Positions 1 to 8,699 are shown, counted from the first letter of the stretch. The stretch is DNA of 52,233 bases from an uncultured Planctomycetota bacterium (GCA_902796885.1 CADBQY010000061.1:1-52233); one strand, 5' to 3'. A program made the numbers and translations. The notes: generated by a model from the letters alone, not told the origin.

Positions 1-1
1 G

Positions 2-142
2 GGAACGAACTACGACGCCGGTGTGTACGAGTTCGGCGCGGTGCCGCCGTCTCCGGCGGAACTGCCCTACAGCGATTCGGCCGACGCCGCGTTCGCTGAG
101 CTCGGCGAAGATGACCTGACGGTCAATTTCGAAGAGTTCTGA
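2..142 (+). CDS. C-terminal end of a probable secreted beta-helix (choice-of-anchor) protein, partial
   Basis: Only the last 46 codons are in the window, read in the frame starting at base 2 and ending in TGA at 140-142. The residues GTNYDAGVYEFG resemble the DxGAYE-type ending of secreted right-handed beta-helix proteins with a choice-of-anchor domain. They are followed by a Pro/Ala/Asp/Glu-rich acidic tail ending VNFEEF. The rest of the gene lies upstream, so length, start and signal peptide cannot be judged. A strong hairpin about 50 bp after the stop would end this transcript. The open frame and its position before a terminator support a real gene; the family is a guess from one short motif. 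Confidence 0.5.
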   Translation, partial: GTNYDAGVYEFGAVPPSPAELPYSDSADAAFAELGEDDLTVNFEEF

Positions 143-192
143 GGTTTCCGAGTTTGGCGTGCCGGTTGGGGTGAATAGCCCCGGCCGGGGAG

Positions 193-235
193 AAACCGCC
201 CGAACGGCCGTAAGGCCGTTCGGGCGGTTTCGTTT
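193..235 (+). terminator. Strong hairpin terminator after the partial gene
   Basis: A perfect 17-bp stem (193-209 with 214-230) closes on the tetraloop GTAA and ends in GGTTTCGTTT. The left arm begins with AAA, so the hairpin could also work on the minus strand. It lies 50 bp after the stop at 142 and well past the end of the convergent NifA-like gene. Confidence 0.85.
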
Positions 236-358
236 GGGGGGAGGGGGGGGCGGGAAGGCGCGGGTTCGGGAAGGCGAAATCCGGTAATAATTTTGACCAT
301 CCCGTTCTTCTTGCGTCGGATGAGTTTTTCCAGATACCGGTCGCGCCAATCCTTAGAG

Positions 359-388
359 AATATTTCTGCAAGTTCTTGCAGAAATATT
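359..388. repeat. 30-bp near-perfect palindrome
   Basis: Two perfectly complementary 14-base arms, AATATTTCTGCAAG and its reverse complement, are separated by TT. The arms are AT-rich in a GC-rich neighbourhood. There is no T-run beside it, so it could be an operator, a recombination site or a hairpin. No function is assigned. Confidence 0.7.
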
Positions 389-401
389 TCGTAGAAACGG
401 G

Positions 402-461
402 GCGGGCGCTGTCGGCAGGGTAAGCCGACCGGGGGAATGTATCGCCGGCCGGGGCTCCCGG
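402..461. repeat. 60-bp intergenic repeat, copy 1
   Basis: Aligns without gaps to 571-630 with 8 mismatches in 60 bases. This copy contains a small dyad (GTCGGC at 411-416, GCCGAC at 424-429) that copy 2 has lost. Confidence 0.7.
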
Positions 462-570
462 ACGGGAGAGCGTTTCGCTGCTCCCGCGCGTGGGGTGTGT
501 AGACACGCTCGGGGCGGTGCGGGAGGGGGAGTAGACGCGCTCGGGGCGGAAACCAAGCCCGCCCGGCGAG

Positions 571-630
571 GCGGGCGCTGTCGGCTGGCTAAGCTCATCG
601 GGGGAATATATCGCCCGCCGCGGCTCCCGG
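571..630. repeat. 60-bp intergenic repeat, copy 2
   Basis: Second copy of the repeat at 402-461, 169 bp downstream in the same orientation and about 87% identical. It ends about 10 bp short of the stop codon of the NifA-like gene on the other strand. Confidence 0.7.
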
Positions 631-639
631 CCTTTGCCG

Positions 640-2181
640 CTACCCTTCGGGGCGGGCGGGGTCGATCGCCAGGCGCTTGACGTTGTAGTGCATCATGCGG
701 GGGGAAAGGTTCAGTAGACGCGCGGCGGCGGACATGTTCCCCCCCGTCTCCTTCAGCGCCCCGACGAGGAGTTTCCTTTCGAAACGGTCGACCAGATTCC
801 GGTAGTCTTTCGGGCCTTGCGGCGGCTCGCCGAAGAGTTCGTCGTTGCCGCACCCGGCGCTCGTCTGCAGCGACGGGGGAAGGTTGTAGCCGTGGATCGC
901 GTCGTCGCTCGTCGTCAGGACGGCGCGCTCGATGCAGTTTTCCAACTCGCGGACGTTCCCCGGCCAGTGATACGCCATCAACATGTTCACCGCCGGCGCC
1001 GTGATCTTCTTGACCGATTTGCCGTGCCGGACGCTGCACCGTTCGAGAAAATGCTCGGCCAGAAGGATGATGTCGGCGCGGCGGCTGGTCAGGTTCGGCA
1101 GATAGATCGGAAAGACGTTCAGACGGTAGAAAAGGTCGAGCCGGAACTTCTCGCGTTCGATCAGCTCTTCCAGATTGCGCGAGGTCGCCGCGATCACGCG
1201 CACGTCGGTCTTGCGCTCTTTGTTGCTCCCGACCCGCGAGAATTTCCGCTCTTGCAGGAACCGGAGAAGCTTGATCTGGCTCGCCGGACTCAGGTCGCCC
1301 ACCTCGTCGAGAAAGAGCGTCCCGCCGTCCGCCTCTTCGACCCGGCCGACGCGTACCGCGTCGGCGCCGGTGAACGCCCCCCGCTCGTGCCCGAACAGCT
1401 CGCTTTCGATGAGCGTCTCGGGAATCGCCGCGCAGTTGAGCGTGACCAGCGGCTTGTCGGCGCGGGGCGAAAGACGCCGGATTGCCCGGGCGATCAGCTC
1501 TTTGCCGGTTCCCGATTCCCCCCGGATCAGGACCGTCGCGCTGGTCGGCGCGACCTGGCGGATCTGCTGATAGACGACCTGCATGCTCCCGCTGTTGCCG
1601 ATGATCTCGCCCGGGTTCTCCTGCCGCTCGACCGCGCGGCGCAGCCGTGTGTTCTCGGCGGAAATCGCGTCCCACTCGTCGCACTCGGCTTTGCGCAGGG
1701 CGATCGCCTCGGCGGTCAGGTTCCCGATGATCTCCAAAAGCTTGAGCCGCTCTTCCAGATCGGCGTCGGGAAGCTTCTTACACTCGATGCTGAGCGTGCC
1801 GACCGTCTCGTCGCCGTAGACGACCGGTACGCAGAGGAACGCCAGATGCTCCCCCTCTTTGTGCGAGCCGGTCCGGTTCAGGAAGTTTTTGTTCTCGGCA
1901 ATGTCGGGGACCAGACACGGAAAACCCGTCTGAGCGACCGTGCCGGTGATCCCTTCCCCAAAATGATACGAGCCGCGCCGCTTTTCCGACTCGTCGAGTC
2001 CGTACGACGCCTCGATCTGAAACGTGTCGCCGTGGCGCAAGGTCAGCGCCGCGTGAACCATCCCCATCTTCCGGCTCAGGATCTCGAGAACACGATCCAT
2101 CAGAAGCGGGGCCTTCCGTTCGCGGAGAACGACCGAGCTGATCTCGCGCAGAATATCGATTTCGTTGTGATCGCTCTTCAT
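640..2181 (-). CDS. NifA-like sigma-54-dependent transcriptional activator (GAF-AAA+-Fis)
   Basis: A 513-residue bacterial enhancer-binding protein. Residues about 20-165 form a GAF-type sensor domain. The AAA+ domain follows, with Walker A GESGTGKE (221-228), the sigma-54-contacting loop GAFTGA (268-273) and Walker B LFLDE (289-293). The C-terminus (about 465-505) is a Fis-type helix-turn-helix, [20 protein letters not shown], close in pattern to that of NifA. Such proteins bind DNA 100-200 bp upstream of -24/-12 promoters and use ATP to open sigma-54 RNA polymerase. The gene is 96 bp downstream of gltD on the same strand, and near-consensus sigma-54 promoters precede glnN and amtB nearby. 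Control of nitrogen assimilation is therefore the likely role. No nitrogenase gene is present, so the symbol nifA is withheld. No clear ribosome site precedes the ATG. Confidence 0.9.
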   Translation of the reverse strand: MKSDHNEIDILREISSVVLRERKAPLLMDRVLEILSRKMGMVHAALTLRHGDTFQIEASYGLDESEKRRGSYHFGEGITGTVAQTGFPCLVPDIAENKNFLNRTGSHKEGEHLAFLCVPVVYGDETVGTLSIECKKLPDADLEERLKLLEIIGNLTAEAIALRKAECDEWDAISAENTRLRRAVERQENPGEIIGNSGSMQVVYQQIRQVAPTSATVLIRGESGTGKELIARAIRRLSPRADKPLVTLNCAAIPETLIESELFGHERGAFTGADAVRVGRVEEADGGTLFLDEVGDLSPASQIKLLRFLQERKFSRVGSNKERKTDVRVIAATSRNLEELIEREKFRLDLFYRLNVFPIYLPNLTSRRADIILLAEHFLERCSVRHGKSVKKITAPAVNMLMAYHWPGNVRELENCIERAVLTTSDDAIHGYNLPPSLQTSAGCGNDELFGEPPQGPKDYRNLVDRFERKLLVGALKETGGNMSAAARLLNLSPRMMHYNVKRLAIDPARPEG

Positions 2182-2223
2182 CGGGCGTTTCGTTTCGCTT
2201 TCGGTGCGGTTCGGGCGGGAAGA

Positions 2224-2243
2224 CGCCGCGCCGCGGCGCGGCG
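2224..2243. repeat. 20-bp GC palindrome between gltD and the regulator gene
   Basis: CGCCGCGCCG is followed directly by its reverse complement. On the minus strand it lies about 35 nt after the gltD stop and 42 bp before the regulator start. It could fold as an 8-bp hairpin and reduce read-through or protect mRNA. No T-run follows, so it is not called a terminator. Confidence 0.5.
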
Positions 2244-2277
2244 GACCCTCTGATTTTAACAGAAATCGAAAAGTTGT

Positions 2278-3675
2278 CTATTTCCCGGATCGGAGAAAAG
2301 CGTCCGCTTTTTCCGCCGCCTCGAGCCCGCTCGCCGCCGCGCGTACGACCAGCGACGGGCCGCTCGACGCGTCGCCGCAGAAGAAGACGCTTTCGCTTTC
2401 CGGAATCCGCAGTTCGGCGCGAAGCGCCTCCGGGTCGGGCCGGAGGAAACCGAGCGCCAGAAGGACCAGGTCGCAGGGAATGATTTCCGGGTCGTCGCTC
2501 CGCGGGACGAACCGGAGCGGTTTCCCCCGGTCGTCGAAACTCCACTGAACCGGATAGACCTCGATCCCCCGGACCGCGCCCGATTCGTCCCCCACAAACC
2601 GCTTGCTCAAAAGGGACCAGCGGCGCGCCCCCCCCTCGAGATGGCTCGATGAGGTGCGGAGCATATAGGGCCATTGCGGCCACGGCGTCGACGGGGAGCG
2701 TTCGGCGGGCGGTTTCGGCATGATCTCGATCTGCTCGACCGAAAGGGCGCCCTGCCGCAGCGCGGTGCCGAGACAGTCGCTCCCGGTGTCGCCGCCTCCG
2801 ATGATCACCACCCGTTTCCCCTTGGCGCTGACCGCCGGAGCGCCGGTCTCGCCGGTCAGGAAACGGTTCTGCCCCCCCAATAGGTCGAGCGCGAAACAGA
2901 TCCCCGTCAGACCGCGGCCGGGAATGTCGAGGTCGCGCGCGGTCGGCGTGCCGGTGGCGATCAGAAGCGCGTCGTGTTTGCGCAAGAGGTAGTCGGCCGA
3001 AACGTCGGCGCCGATCGCCGTCCCGCAGACGAACTCGATTCCCGATTCGCGCATCAGGCGGAGCCGCCGGTCGATCACGCTCTTTTCGAGCTTGAACTCG
3101 GGGATCCCGTAGCGGAGAAGACCCCCCGGGGCGCGCTCTTTTTCGTAGACGGTCACCGTGTGGCCGCGGCGGTTGAGCTCCTGCGCCGCCGCCAGACCCG
3201 CGGGGCCCGACCCGACGACCGCCGCGCGCCGACCCGTGCGCCGAGGGGCGTCGGGCGCGACCCAGCCGCGCGCGAAGGCGGTCTCGACGATCGCCTTCTC
3301 GGTCTGGCGGATCGTGACCGCGCCGAATTCGGGACCCGCCGAACAGCTCGCCTCGCAGAGCGCCGGACAGACGCGGCTGGTGAATTCGGGGAACGGACTG
3401 GTTTGCGCCAGAATCTCCCAGGCCAGACGGAAGTCGCCCTGATGCGCCGCGCGGTTGAAGTCGGGGATCAGGTTCCCGAAAGGACACCCCGCCCCGTGAC
3501 AGTAGGGGATCCCGCAGTTGATGCACCGCGCCGTCTGCGCGCGGATCGACTCGGCGTCGGACGCGAGCTCCACCTCGCGCCAGTCGGCCAGCCGCTCGCC
3601 GACCGGCCGGTAGCCCGGCGTCGCGCGCTCGATTTCCAAAAAACTTTTCGGGGAATCCGTTTGAAGGGTTGTCAT
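2278..3675 (-). CDS. gltD: Glutamate synthase (NADPH) small subunit
   Basis: A 465-residue flavoprotein that passes electrons from NAD(P)H through FAD and [4Fe-4S] clusters to the GltB subunit, for making glutamate from glutamine and 2-oxoglutarate. The N-terminal cluster domain shows CINCGIPYCHGAGCPFGN, followed by a second cysteine group, CPALCEASC. The first dinucleotide-binding motif is VVGSGPAGLAAAQ (FAD) and the second is IIGGGDTGSDC (NAD(P)H). The C-terminus has the usual CGDASSGPSLVVRAAASG segment. Length and domain order match bacterial GltD. It follows gltB by 91 bp on the same strand, and the start ATG overlaps the stop of a 23-codon open frame. GAAAGGGCGGG upstream can act as the ribosome site. 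Confidence 0.95.
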   Translation of the reverse strand: MTTLQTDSPKSFLEIERATPGYRPVGERLADWREVELASDAESIRAQTARCINCGIPYCHGAGCPFGNLIPDFNRAAHQGDFRLAWEILAQTSPFPEFTSRVCPALCEASCSAGPEFGAVTIRQTEKAIVETAFARGWVAPDAPRRTGRRAAVVGSGPAGLAAAQELNRRGHTVTVYEKERAPGGLLRYGIPEFKLEKSVIDRRLRLMRESGIEFVCGTAIGADVSADYLLRKHDALLIATGTPTARDLDIPGRGLTGICFALDLLGGQNRFLTGETGAPAVSAKGKRVVIIGGGDTGSDCLGTALRQGALSVEQIEIMPKPPAERSPSTPWPQWPYMLRTSSSHLEGGARRWSLLSKRFVGDESGAVRGIEVYPVQWSFDDRGKPLRFVPRSDDPEIIPCDLVLLALGFLRPDPEALRAELRIPESESVFFCGDASSGPSLVVRAAASGLEAAEKADAFLRSGK

Positions 3676-3679
3676 ACGT
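3661..3679. repeat. 19-bp direct repeat over the gltD start, copy 1
   Basis: Matches 3729-3747 with one mismatch (TTGAAKGGTTGTCATACGT on the plus strand). Each copy contains an ATG on the minus strand; copy 1 holds the gltD start codon and copy 2 opens the small leader frame. The repeat unit spacing is 68 bp, and the DNA between the copies is not duplicated. Confidence 0.75.
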
Positions 3680-3743
3680 CACCCGCCCTTTCGGTCAGTC
3701 TCTGAAGGCTGGATTGGTTTGGTTTTCCTTGAATGGTTGTCAT
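3672..3743 (-). CDS. Possible 23-residue leader peptide between gltB and gltD
   Basis: An ATG at 3743 opens 23 codons (MTTIQGKPNQSSLQRLTERA, then GDV) whose TGA overlaps the gltD start as ATGA. Its first codons, MTTIQ, nearly copy the gltD start, MTTLQ. The 19-bp sequence around both start codons is repeated with one mismatch (3729-3747 and 3661-3679). Translation of this frame could couple ribosomes from gltB to gltD. It could equally be a silent relic of a small duplication. No clear ribosome site precedes it. Confidence 0.35.
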   Translation of the reverse strand: MTTIQGKPNQSSLQRLTERAGDV

Positions 3744-3766
3744 ACGTTTCTGGACGCGAAGCGGTT

Positions 3767-6700
3767 TCAGCGTCCCGCGATCTTGCGGTATTCGATCGGA
3801 ACGACCCGGACGAACCGGCTACGCTCCTCGTCCCAGGCGGCCAAAAGACGCTCGCCCAGGGGACTGCACGTCGCCCGGACGTGCCGGCCGATCAGGTCGA
3901 GCAGCTCGGCCTCTTCCGGCGAGCCTTCGGCGACCGTTTCCAGGTCGACCGTGTCGGTGTTGCAGCGCAGGTCGAAGTCGTTCTGCGCGTCGTAGACGTA
4001 GGCGATCCCGCCGGTCATTCCCGCGGCGAAATTGACCCCCGTCGGCCCGAGGACGACCACGCGCCCGCCGGTCATGTACTCGCAGCCGTGGTCCCCCACG
4101 CCCTCGACGACGGCGGTCAGGCCGCTGTTGCGGACGGCGAACCTCTCCCCCGCCTGGCCGCCCAGGAAGATTTCGCCCGACGTGCCGCCGTAGCCGATGA
4201 CGTTTCCGGCGATCACGTTTTCGCTCGGCTCGAATCGGCTCGATTTGGGGGGACGGACGGCGATCCGCCCGCCCGAGAGGCCTTTGCCGACGTAGTCGTT
4301 CGCTTCCCCTTCCAGTTCGAGCGTCACGCCGCGGGCGAGGAAGGCGCCGAAACTCTGGCCCGCCACCCCGCGCAGCCGGACGCGGAGCGTGTCGTCGGGG
4401 AGCCCCTGCGGACCGAACCGGCGCGCGACGAGCGACGAGACGTGCGTGCCGACGGCGCGGTGAACGTTCCGGATCGGCAGGTCGAGCCGCGCCGGGGCGC
4501 CCTTTTCAAGCGTTTCGGCAATTTTCGGAACGATGAACTCCTCGTCGAACGTTTTGGGGATTTCCCGCTCGCCGCCGTACCGGCGCGCTCGGTTCCCGCC
4601 GTCGGGAGACGGCGCGGCGAAGATCCGCGAGAAGTCGAGCCGCCGCGTCTTGTAGTGGCCGAGCGACTCGTTCATGCGGAGCAGGTCGGCGCGGCCGACC
4701 GCCTCGTCGATCGAACGCAAGCCGAGCGAGGCCAGTATTTCGCGCACCTCCTCGGCGAGCATCCGGAGGAAGTTCTCGATATACTCCGGTTTGCCGCGGA
4801 ACCGTTTGCGCAGCTCGGGGTCTTGCGTGGCGACCCCCGCCGGGCAGGAGTTCTCGTGGCATTTGCGGATCATCACGCACCCCAGACAGACCAGGATCGT
4901 CGTGGCGAACCCGAACTCTTCGGCGCCCAAAAGCGCGGCGATCACCACGTCGCGCCCCGTCTTGAGCTGGCCGTCGACCTGAAGGCGGACCCGGTCGCGG
5001 AGTCCGTTCAGCACGAGGGTCTGTTGCGTTTCGGCCAGCCCCAGCTCCCACGGCAGACCGGCGTGCTTGACACTCGTCAGGGGCGAGGCGCCCGTGCCGC
5101 CGTCGTGCCCGCTGATCAGGATCAGGTCGGCGTGCCCCTTGGCGACCCCCGCGGCGATCGTGCCGACCCCCGCCTCGGAGACGAGTTTGACCGATATCGC
5201 CGCCTCCCGGTTCGCGTTCTTCAGGTCGAAGATCAATTGCGCCAAGTCTTCGATCGAGTAGATGTCGTGGTGCGGCGGCGGCGAAATGAGCGTGACGCGC
5301 GGGGTCGAGTGGCGGACGCGGGCGATATGCTCGTCGACCTTGTGTCCTGGAAGCTGGCCCCCTTCGCCCGGCTTGGCCCCCTGCGCCATTTTGATCTGGA
5401 TTTCCTTCGCGCCCGCCAGGTAGTCGATCGTCACGCCGAACCGGCCGCTGGCGACCTGGCGCGTCGCGCTGCGGCGGTCTTCGCCGCCCGGGCCGGGCGT
5501 CTCGCGCAGGGGGTCTTCGCCCCCCTCGCCGCAGTTGCTCCGTCCACCCAGACGGTTCATGGCGACGGCGATCGCCTCGTGCGCCTCGGGACTGAGCGAG
5601 CCGAGACTCATCGCGCCCGAGACGAACCGCCGGAGGATCGACTCGGCCGGCTCGACCTCGGAAAGGGGGATCGGCGCCGTCGGGACGAAATCGAACAGAC
5701 CGCGCAGCGTGCACAGACGCCCCGCCTGGTTGTTGATCCGCGCGGCGTACGCCTTGTAAATCTCGGGGTCGTTCTCCCGCACCGCGCGCCGGAACAGGGT
5801 GAGGGATTCCGGGGTCCAGAGATGGTCTTCCCCGCCGCGGCGGTAGCGGTATTCCCCGCCGGGGGGGAGCACCTTAAGTTCGGAAGGGGCGCTTTCGGCC
5901 TCGGCGCGGCGGCGGATCTCTTCGGCCAGATCGTCGATTTCAAGACCGCCGATCCGCGAGCGGGTCTTCGGGAAATAGGCCGCGACGAGCCCCTCGCCCA
6001 GACCGACCGCCTCGAAGATGCGCGCCCCGCGGTAACTGCGCAGCGTCGAGATTCCCATCTTCGACATGATCTTTAAAAGCCCCTTGTCGACCGCGGCGAT
6101 GTAGTTTTCCGCCGCGCGGGCGGGGTCGAGACCGATCTTCCCGCTCTCGGAAAGGTCGCTGACCGTCTCCAGCGCCAGATAGGGCGAGACGGCCGTCGCG
6201 CCGAATCCCAGCAGAAGGGCGAAATGCTCGACTTCGCGGATTTCGCCCGACTCGACGATCAGGCCGACCGGCGGACGAAGCCCGGCGTCGGAGAGGGCCG
6301 TATTGACCGCCGAGACCGCCAGAAGGGACGGGATCGGCAATTCGCCCGGCGGAAGGAGCCGGTCCGAAAGGATCAGAATCTGATGTCCGGCGCGGACCCG
6401 GGCGACCGCGTCGCGCTGAAGACGGCGGACGGCGGCGTCGAGATCGCCGGTCCAGCCGAGCGGCAGGGTGGCGGTCGAAAGACCCCGCTGATGCACGCCC
6501 GCCAGACGGCGGAGATCCTCTTCGGTCAGGATCGGCCGGGGGAGACGGATGATCGGACGGCATTGGGCGTCGTCGGCCAGGACGTTTCCGCCGTTGCCGA
6601 TATACGTGGTCAGGCTCATGACCAATCGTTCGCGGATCGGGTCGATCGGCGGGTTGGTCACCTGCGCGAACATTTGCTTGAAATACGAAAAGAGGGAATG

Positions 6701-8209
6701 GGGCTTCTCGGAAAGGACCGCCAGCGCCGCGTCGTTTCCCATCGAGCCGACCGGCTCTTTCCCGTCGCGGGCCATCGGGGTGAGGAGGAGTTCGACGTCT
6801 TCCCCCGTCCAGCCGAAGAAACGCTGACGCTGAACCAGGTTCCGCGGGACTTCGGACGGCGAGACCGAATCGAAGAGCCCGTGGATCGTGATCCGGTTTT
6901 CCTCGGCCCAGCGGCGGTACGGCTTCTGACGCGCGACGCGGTTTTTCAGCTCGGCGTCGTAGATAAGACGCTTCTTGCCGAGGTCCGCCCAGATGATTTC
7001 GCCCGGGCGCAGACGCCCCTTCTTCACGACCTTGTCGGCGGGAACGTCGACGACGCCCGTCTCGGAGGCGAGGACGAAAAGACCGTCCGACGTGAGCGTG
7101 TAGCGCGCCGGACGCAGTCCGTTCCGGTCGACGATCGCGCCGACCCCGCGGCCGTCCGAAAAGGCGATCGCCGCCGGACCGTCCCACGGCTCGGTCTGAA
7201 CCGAATGGTAGTCGAAAAAGCCGCGGACGTCGCGCCCCAGGTGATAGTTCGGCCCCCACGCCTGGGGAACGAGCATCATCATCACGTGCGGCAGCCAGCG
7301 GCCCGAGGCGGTCAGAAGCTCGACCATGTTGTCGAGCGACGCCGAGTCGCTCGCCCCCTCGTCGATGAGGGGAAGGAGTTTCGGCAGGTCGGCGCCGAAC
7401 GCGTCGGAGGCGAAGAACGCCTCGCGCGCGCGGTTCTGGTTCAGGTTGCCGCGCAGGGTGTTGATCTCGCCGTTGTGCGCGATCATTCGGAACGGGTGCG
7501 CCAGCGACCAGGTCGGGAAGGTGTTGGTCGAGTAACGCTGATGGACGACCGCCAGGGGGCTGACGAAGTCGGGATCACTCAGGTCGGCGTAGAAACGGTC
7601 GATCTGGTCGGCCAGAAGGAGCCCCTTGTAGACGATCGTGCGCGACGAAAAACTCGGGATGTACAGATCGGGAAACGCCTTTTCGATCAGACGGCGGACG
7701 ACGAAGAGTTTCCGCTCGAAGGCGTCGGGCGAGTCGAACGCGCTTCCGTCGACGAAGATCTGGCGGATCGCCGGCGCGGCGCGCCGCGCCGCCTCGCCGA
7801 TCTGTTCGGGAGAAGTCGGAACCTCGCGCGTGCCGAGAAGACGCGCTCCCTCGGCGGCGGCGATCCCGCCCAGGGGGGAAAGGTCGTCGGGACCGCCGAA
7901 GAGGACCCCCACGCCGTAGCGGCCCGGTTCGGGGAGATCGAAATCGACCGCATGCCGGAAGAAGGCGTCGGGAACGACGGTCAGGATCCCCGCGCCGTCG
8001 CCGGTCAGGGGGTCGTTCCCCGCCGCGCCCCGGTGGACGAGCCGCTTGAGGATCGAAATCCCCTTGTCGACGATTTCATGGCTCGGTCTGCCGTTCACGT
8101 CGGCAATCAGCCCGACGCCGCAGGCGTCGTGCTCGTTTTCAAATTGATAAAGACCCTGCGGCCGCGGCGCGGCCGGGTCGCGGTAACGTCTGGAATTTGC
8201 GTTCGTCAC
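3767..8209 (-). CDS. gltB: Glutamate synthase large subunit
   Basis: A 1480-residue GOGAT large subunit. Cys30 (in HDACGVGLIAD) is the expected N-terminal glutamine amidotransferase nucleophile after removal of a short propeptide. The central and FMN-binding domains follow. The 3Fe-4S cysteines appear in GCVMIRKCHENSCPAGVATQ near residue 1110. The C-terminal GXGXG-type beta-helix includes DYVGKGLSGGRIAVRPP. Length and order fit the bacterial NADPH-dependent enzyme, which pairs with the GltD encoded just downstream. With glnN on the opposite strand this completes a GS-GOGAT pathway. A candidate sigma-54 promoter lies about 80-100 bp upstream of the start. Confidence 0.96.
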   Translation of the reverse strand: MTNANSRRYRDPAAPRPQGLYQFENEHDACGVGLIADVNGRPSHEIVDKGISILKRLVHRGAAGNDPLTGDGAGILTVVPDAFFRHAVDFDLPEPGRYGVGVLFGGPDDLSPLGGIAAAEGARLLGTREVPTSPEQIGEAARRAAPAIRQIFVDGSAFDSPDAFERKLFVVRRLIEKAFPDLYIPSFSSRTIVYKGLLLADQIDRFYADLSDPDFVSPLAVVHQRYSTNTFPTWSLAHPFRMIAHNGEINTLRGNLNQNRAREAFFASDAFGADLPKLLPLIDEGASDSASLDNMVELLTASGRWLPHVMMMLVPQAWGPNYHLGRDVRGFFDYHSVQTEPWDGPAAIAFSDGRGVGAIVDRNGLRPARYTLTSDGLFVLASETGVVDVPADKVVKKGRLRPGEIIWADLGKKRLIYDAELKNRVARQKPYRRWAEENRITIHGLFDSVSPSEVPRNLVQRQRFFGWTGEDVELLLTPMARDGKEPVGSMGNDAALAVLSEKPHSLFSYFKQMFAQVTNPPIDPIRERLVMSLTTYIGNGGNVLADDAQCRPIIRLPRPILTEEDLRRLAGVHQRGLSTATLPLGWTGDLDAAVRRLQRDAVARVRAGHQILILSDRLLPPGELPIPSLLAVSAVNTALSDAGLRPPVGLIVESGEIREVEHFALLLGFGATAVSPYLALETVSDLSESGKIGLDPARAAENYIAAVDKGLLKIMSKMGISTLRSYRGARIFEAVGLGEGLVAAYFPKTRSRIGGLEIDDLAEEIRRRAEAESAPSELKVLPPGGEYRYRRGGEDHLWTPESLTLFRRAVRENDPEIYKAYAARINNQAGRLCTLRGLFDFVPTAPIPLSEVEPAESILRRFVSGAMSLGSLSPEAHEAIAVAMNRLGGRSNCGEGGEDPLRETPGPGGEDRRSATRQVASGRFGVTIDYLAGAKEIQIKMAQGAKPGEGGQLPGHKVDEHIARVRHSTPRVTLISPPPHHDIYSIEDLAQLIFDLKNANREAAISVKLVSEAGVGTIAAGVAKGHADLILISGHDGGTGASPLTSVKHAGLPWELGLAETQQTLVLNGLRDRVRLQVDGQLKTGRDVVIAALLGAEEFGFATTILVCLGCVMIRKCHENSCPAGVATQDPELRKRFRGKPEYIENFLRMLAEEVREILASLGLRSIDEAVGRADLLRMNESLGHYKTRRLDFSRIFAAPSPDGGNRARRYGGEREIPKTFDEEFIVPKIAETLEKGAPARLDLPIRNVHRAVGTHVSSLVARRFGPQGLPDDTLRVRLRGVAGQSFGAFLARGVTLELEGEANDYVGKGLSGGRIAVRPPKSSRFEPSENVIAGNVIGYGGTSGEIFLGGQAGERFAVRNSGLTAVVEGVGDHGCEYMTGGRVVVLGPTGVNFAAGMTGGIAYVYDAQNDFDLRCNTDTVDLETVAEGSPEEAELLDLIGRHVRATCSPLGERLLAAWDEERSRFVRVVPIEYRKIAGR

Positions 8210-8290
8210 TGTCGGTTAAACTTTCTTCCATAGGTTGAGGGAACGGGAGGTCTTCCCCGCGGCGCGGCGCGCCGGTTGAAAACGGGATAA

Positions 8291-8307
8291 AGCAAATCGG
8301 ATTCCAA
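8291..8307 (-). promoter_or_regulatory. Candidate sigma-54 promoter for gltB
   Basis: The minus strand reads TTGGAATCCGATTTGCT. It has the required GG-N10-GC spacing and a good TTGC -12 box, but AA instead of CA after the -24 GG. Transcription would start about 70 bp before the gltB ATG. The paired dyads at 8448-8494 lie about 170-210 bp upstream, a usual distance for an activator of this type. Confidence 0.55.
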
Positions 8308-8447
8308 TCGAAAAATTTTTCAATTTTTTCGGCGTCCGCCCCGCTCCGCAGCGCGCGAATGGGGCGGCGCCGGGCGAAATCGCGCGTTATGCCGGGCGAC
8401 GCGCCGTACGGGGGGAAGGAGTTCGGGTAACGGTCACGGGATCGGTT

Positions 8448-8494
8448 TTTACAAAAATGTAAATCGTGTTCGGCCGTTTTTACGTTTTTGTAAA
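8448..8494. promoter_or_regulatory. Pair of TTTACA-N4-TGTAAA dyads between gltB and glnN
   Basis: TTTACAAAAATGTAAA (8448-8463) is a perfect dyad. TTTACGTTTTTGTAAA (8479-8494) differs in one arm base. Their centres are 31 bp apart, about three helical turns. They lie 120-180 bp from the glnN sigma-54 promoter and a little further from the gltB one. Similar sites precede carA and amtB. They are candidate binding sites for the NifA-like activator; the link is inferred. Confidence 0.6.
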
Positions 8495-8602
8495 ATTCGC
8501 GCTTCGGCGCGTTTGAGGCGCCGGGGCGGGAAGGGGGAATTTTTTTCGGCCGGGCGCGGCGGGGGAACGCGGCGAGAGGGGAACGCGTGAAAAAATTTTA
8601 TT

Positions 8603-8618
8603 TGGCATACGATTTGCA
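8603..8618 (+). promoter_or_regulatory. Sigma-54 (-24/-12) promoter for glnN
   Basis: TGGCATACGATTTGCA matches the TGGCAC-N5-TTGCA consensus at all but one position, with exact GG-N10-GC spacing. Transcription would start near 8629, giving a leader of about 70 nt before glnN. Confidence 0.88.
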
Positions 8619-8699
8619 AAATTTCCGGCGGAGGCCAAGCCGAAGGGGCGACGCCGAAGAGTGAAGTTGTTCCTCTGAAAAAATGGGAGAGACGAACCG

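Larger units (their letters stand above)
143..639. other. Gene-free stretch between convergent genes, with repeats
   Basis: No convincing coding frame is visible here. The stretch holds the terminator at 193-235, a 30-bp palindrome at 359-388 and two diverged copies of a 60-bp sequence (402-461 and 571-630). Between those copies the string GTAGACRCGCTCGGGGCGG occurs twice (498-516 and 532-550). The open frames covering this area are low-complexity Arg/Pro/Ala translations of GC-rich DNA. Confidence 0.7.

Noticed and set aside
640-2181. Reading the NifA-like gene as evidence for nitrogen fixation
   Set aside because: No nifH, nifD, nifK or cofactor gene is in the window, and the sigma-54 targets seen are ammonium-assimilation genes.
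3719-6076. A 785-codon plus-strand frame opposite gltB
   Set aside because: gltB is unmistakable on the minus strand; this frame is an antisense shadow.
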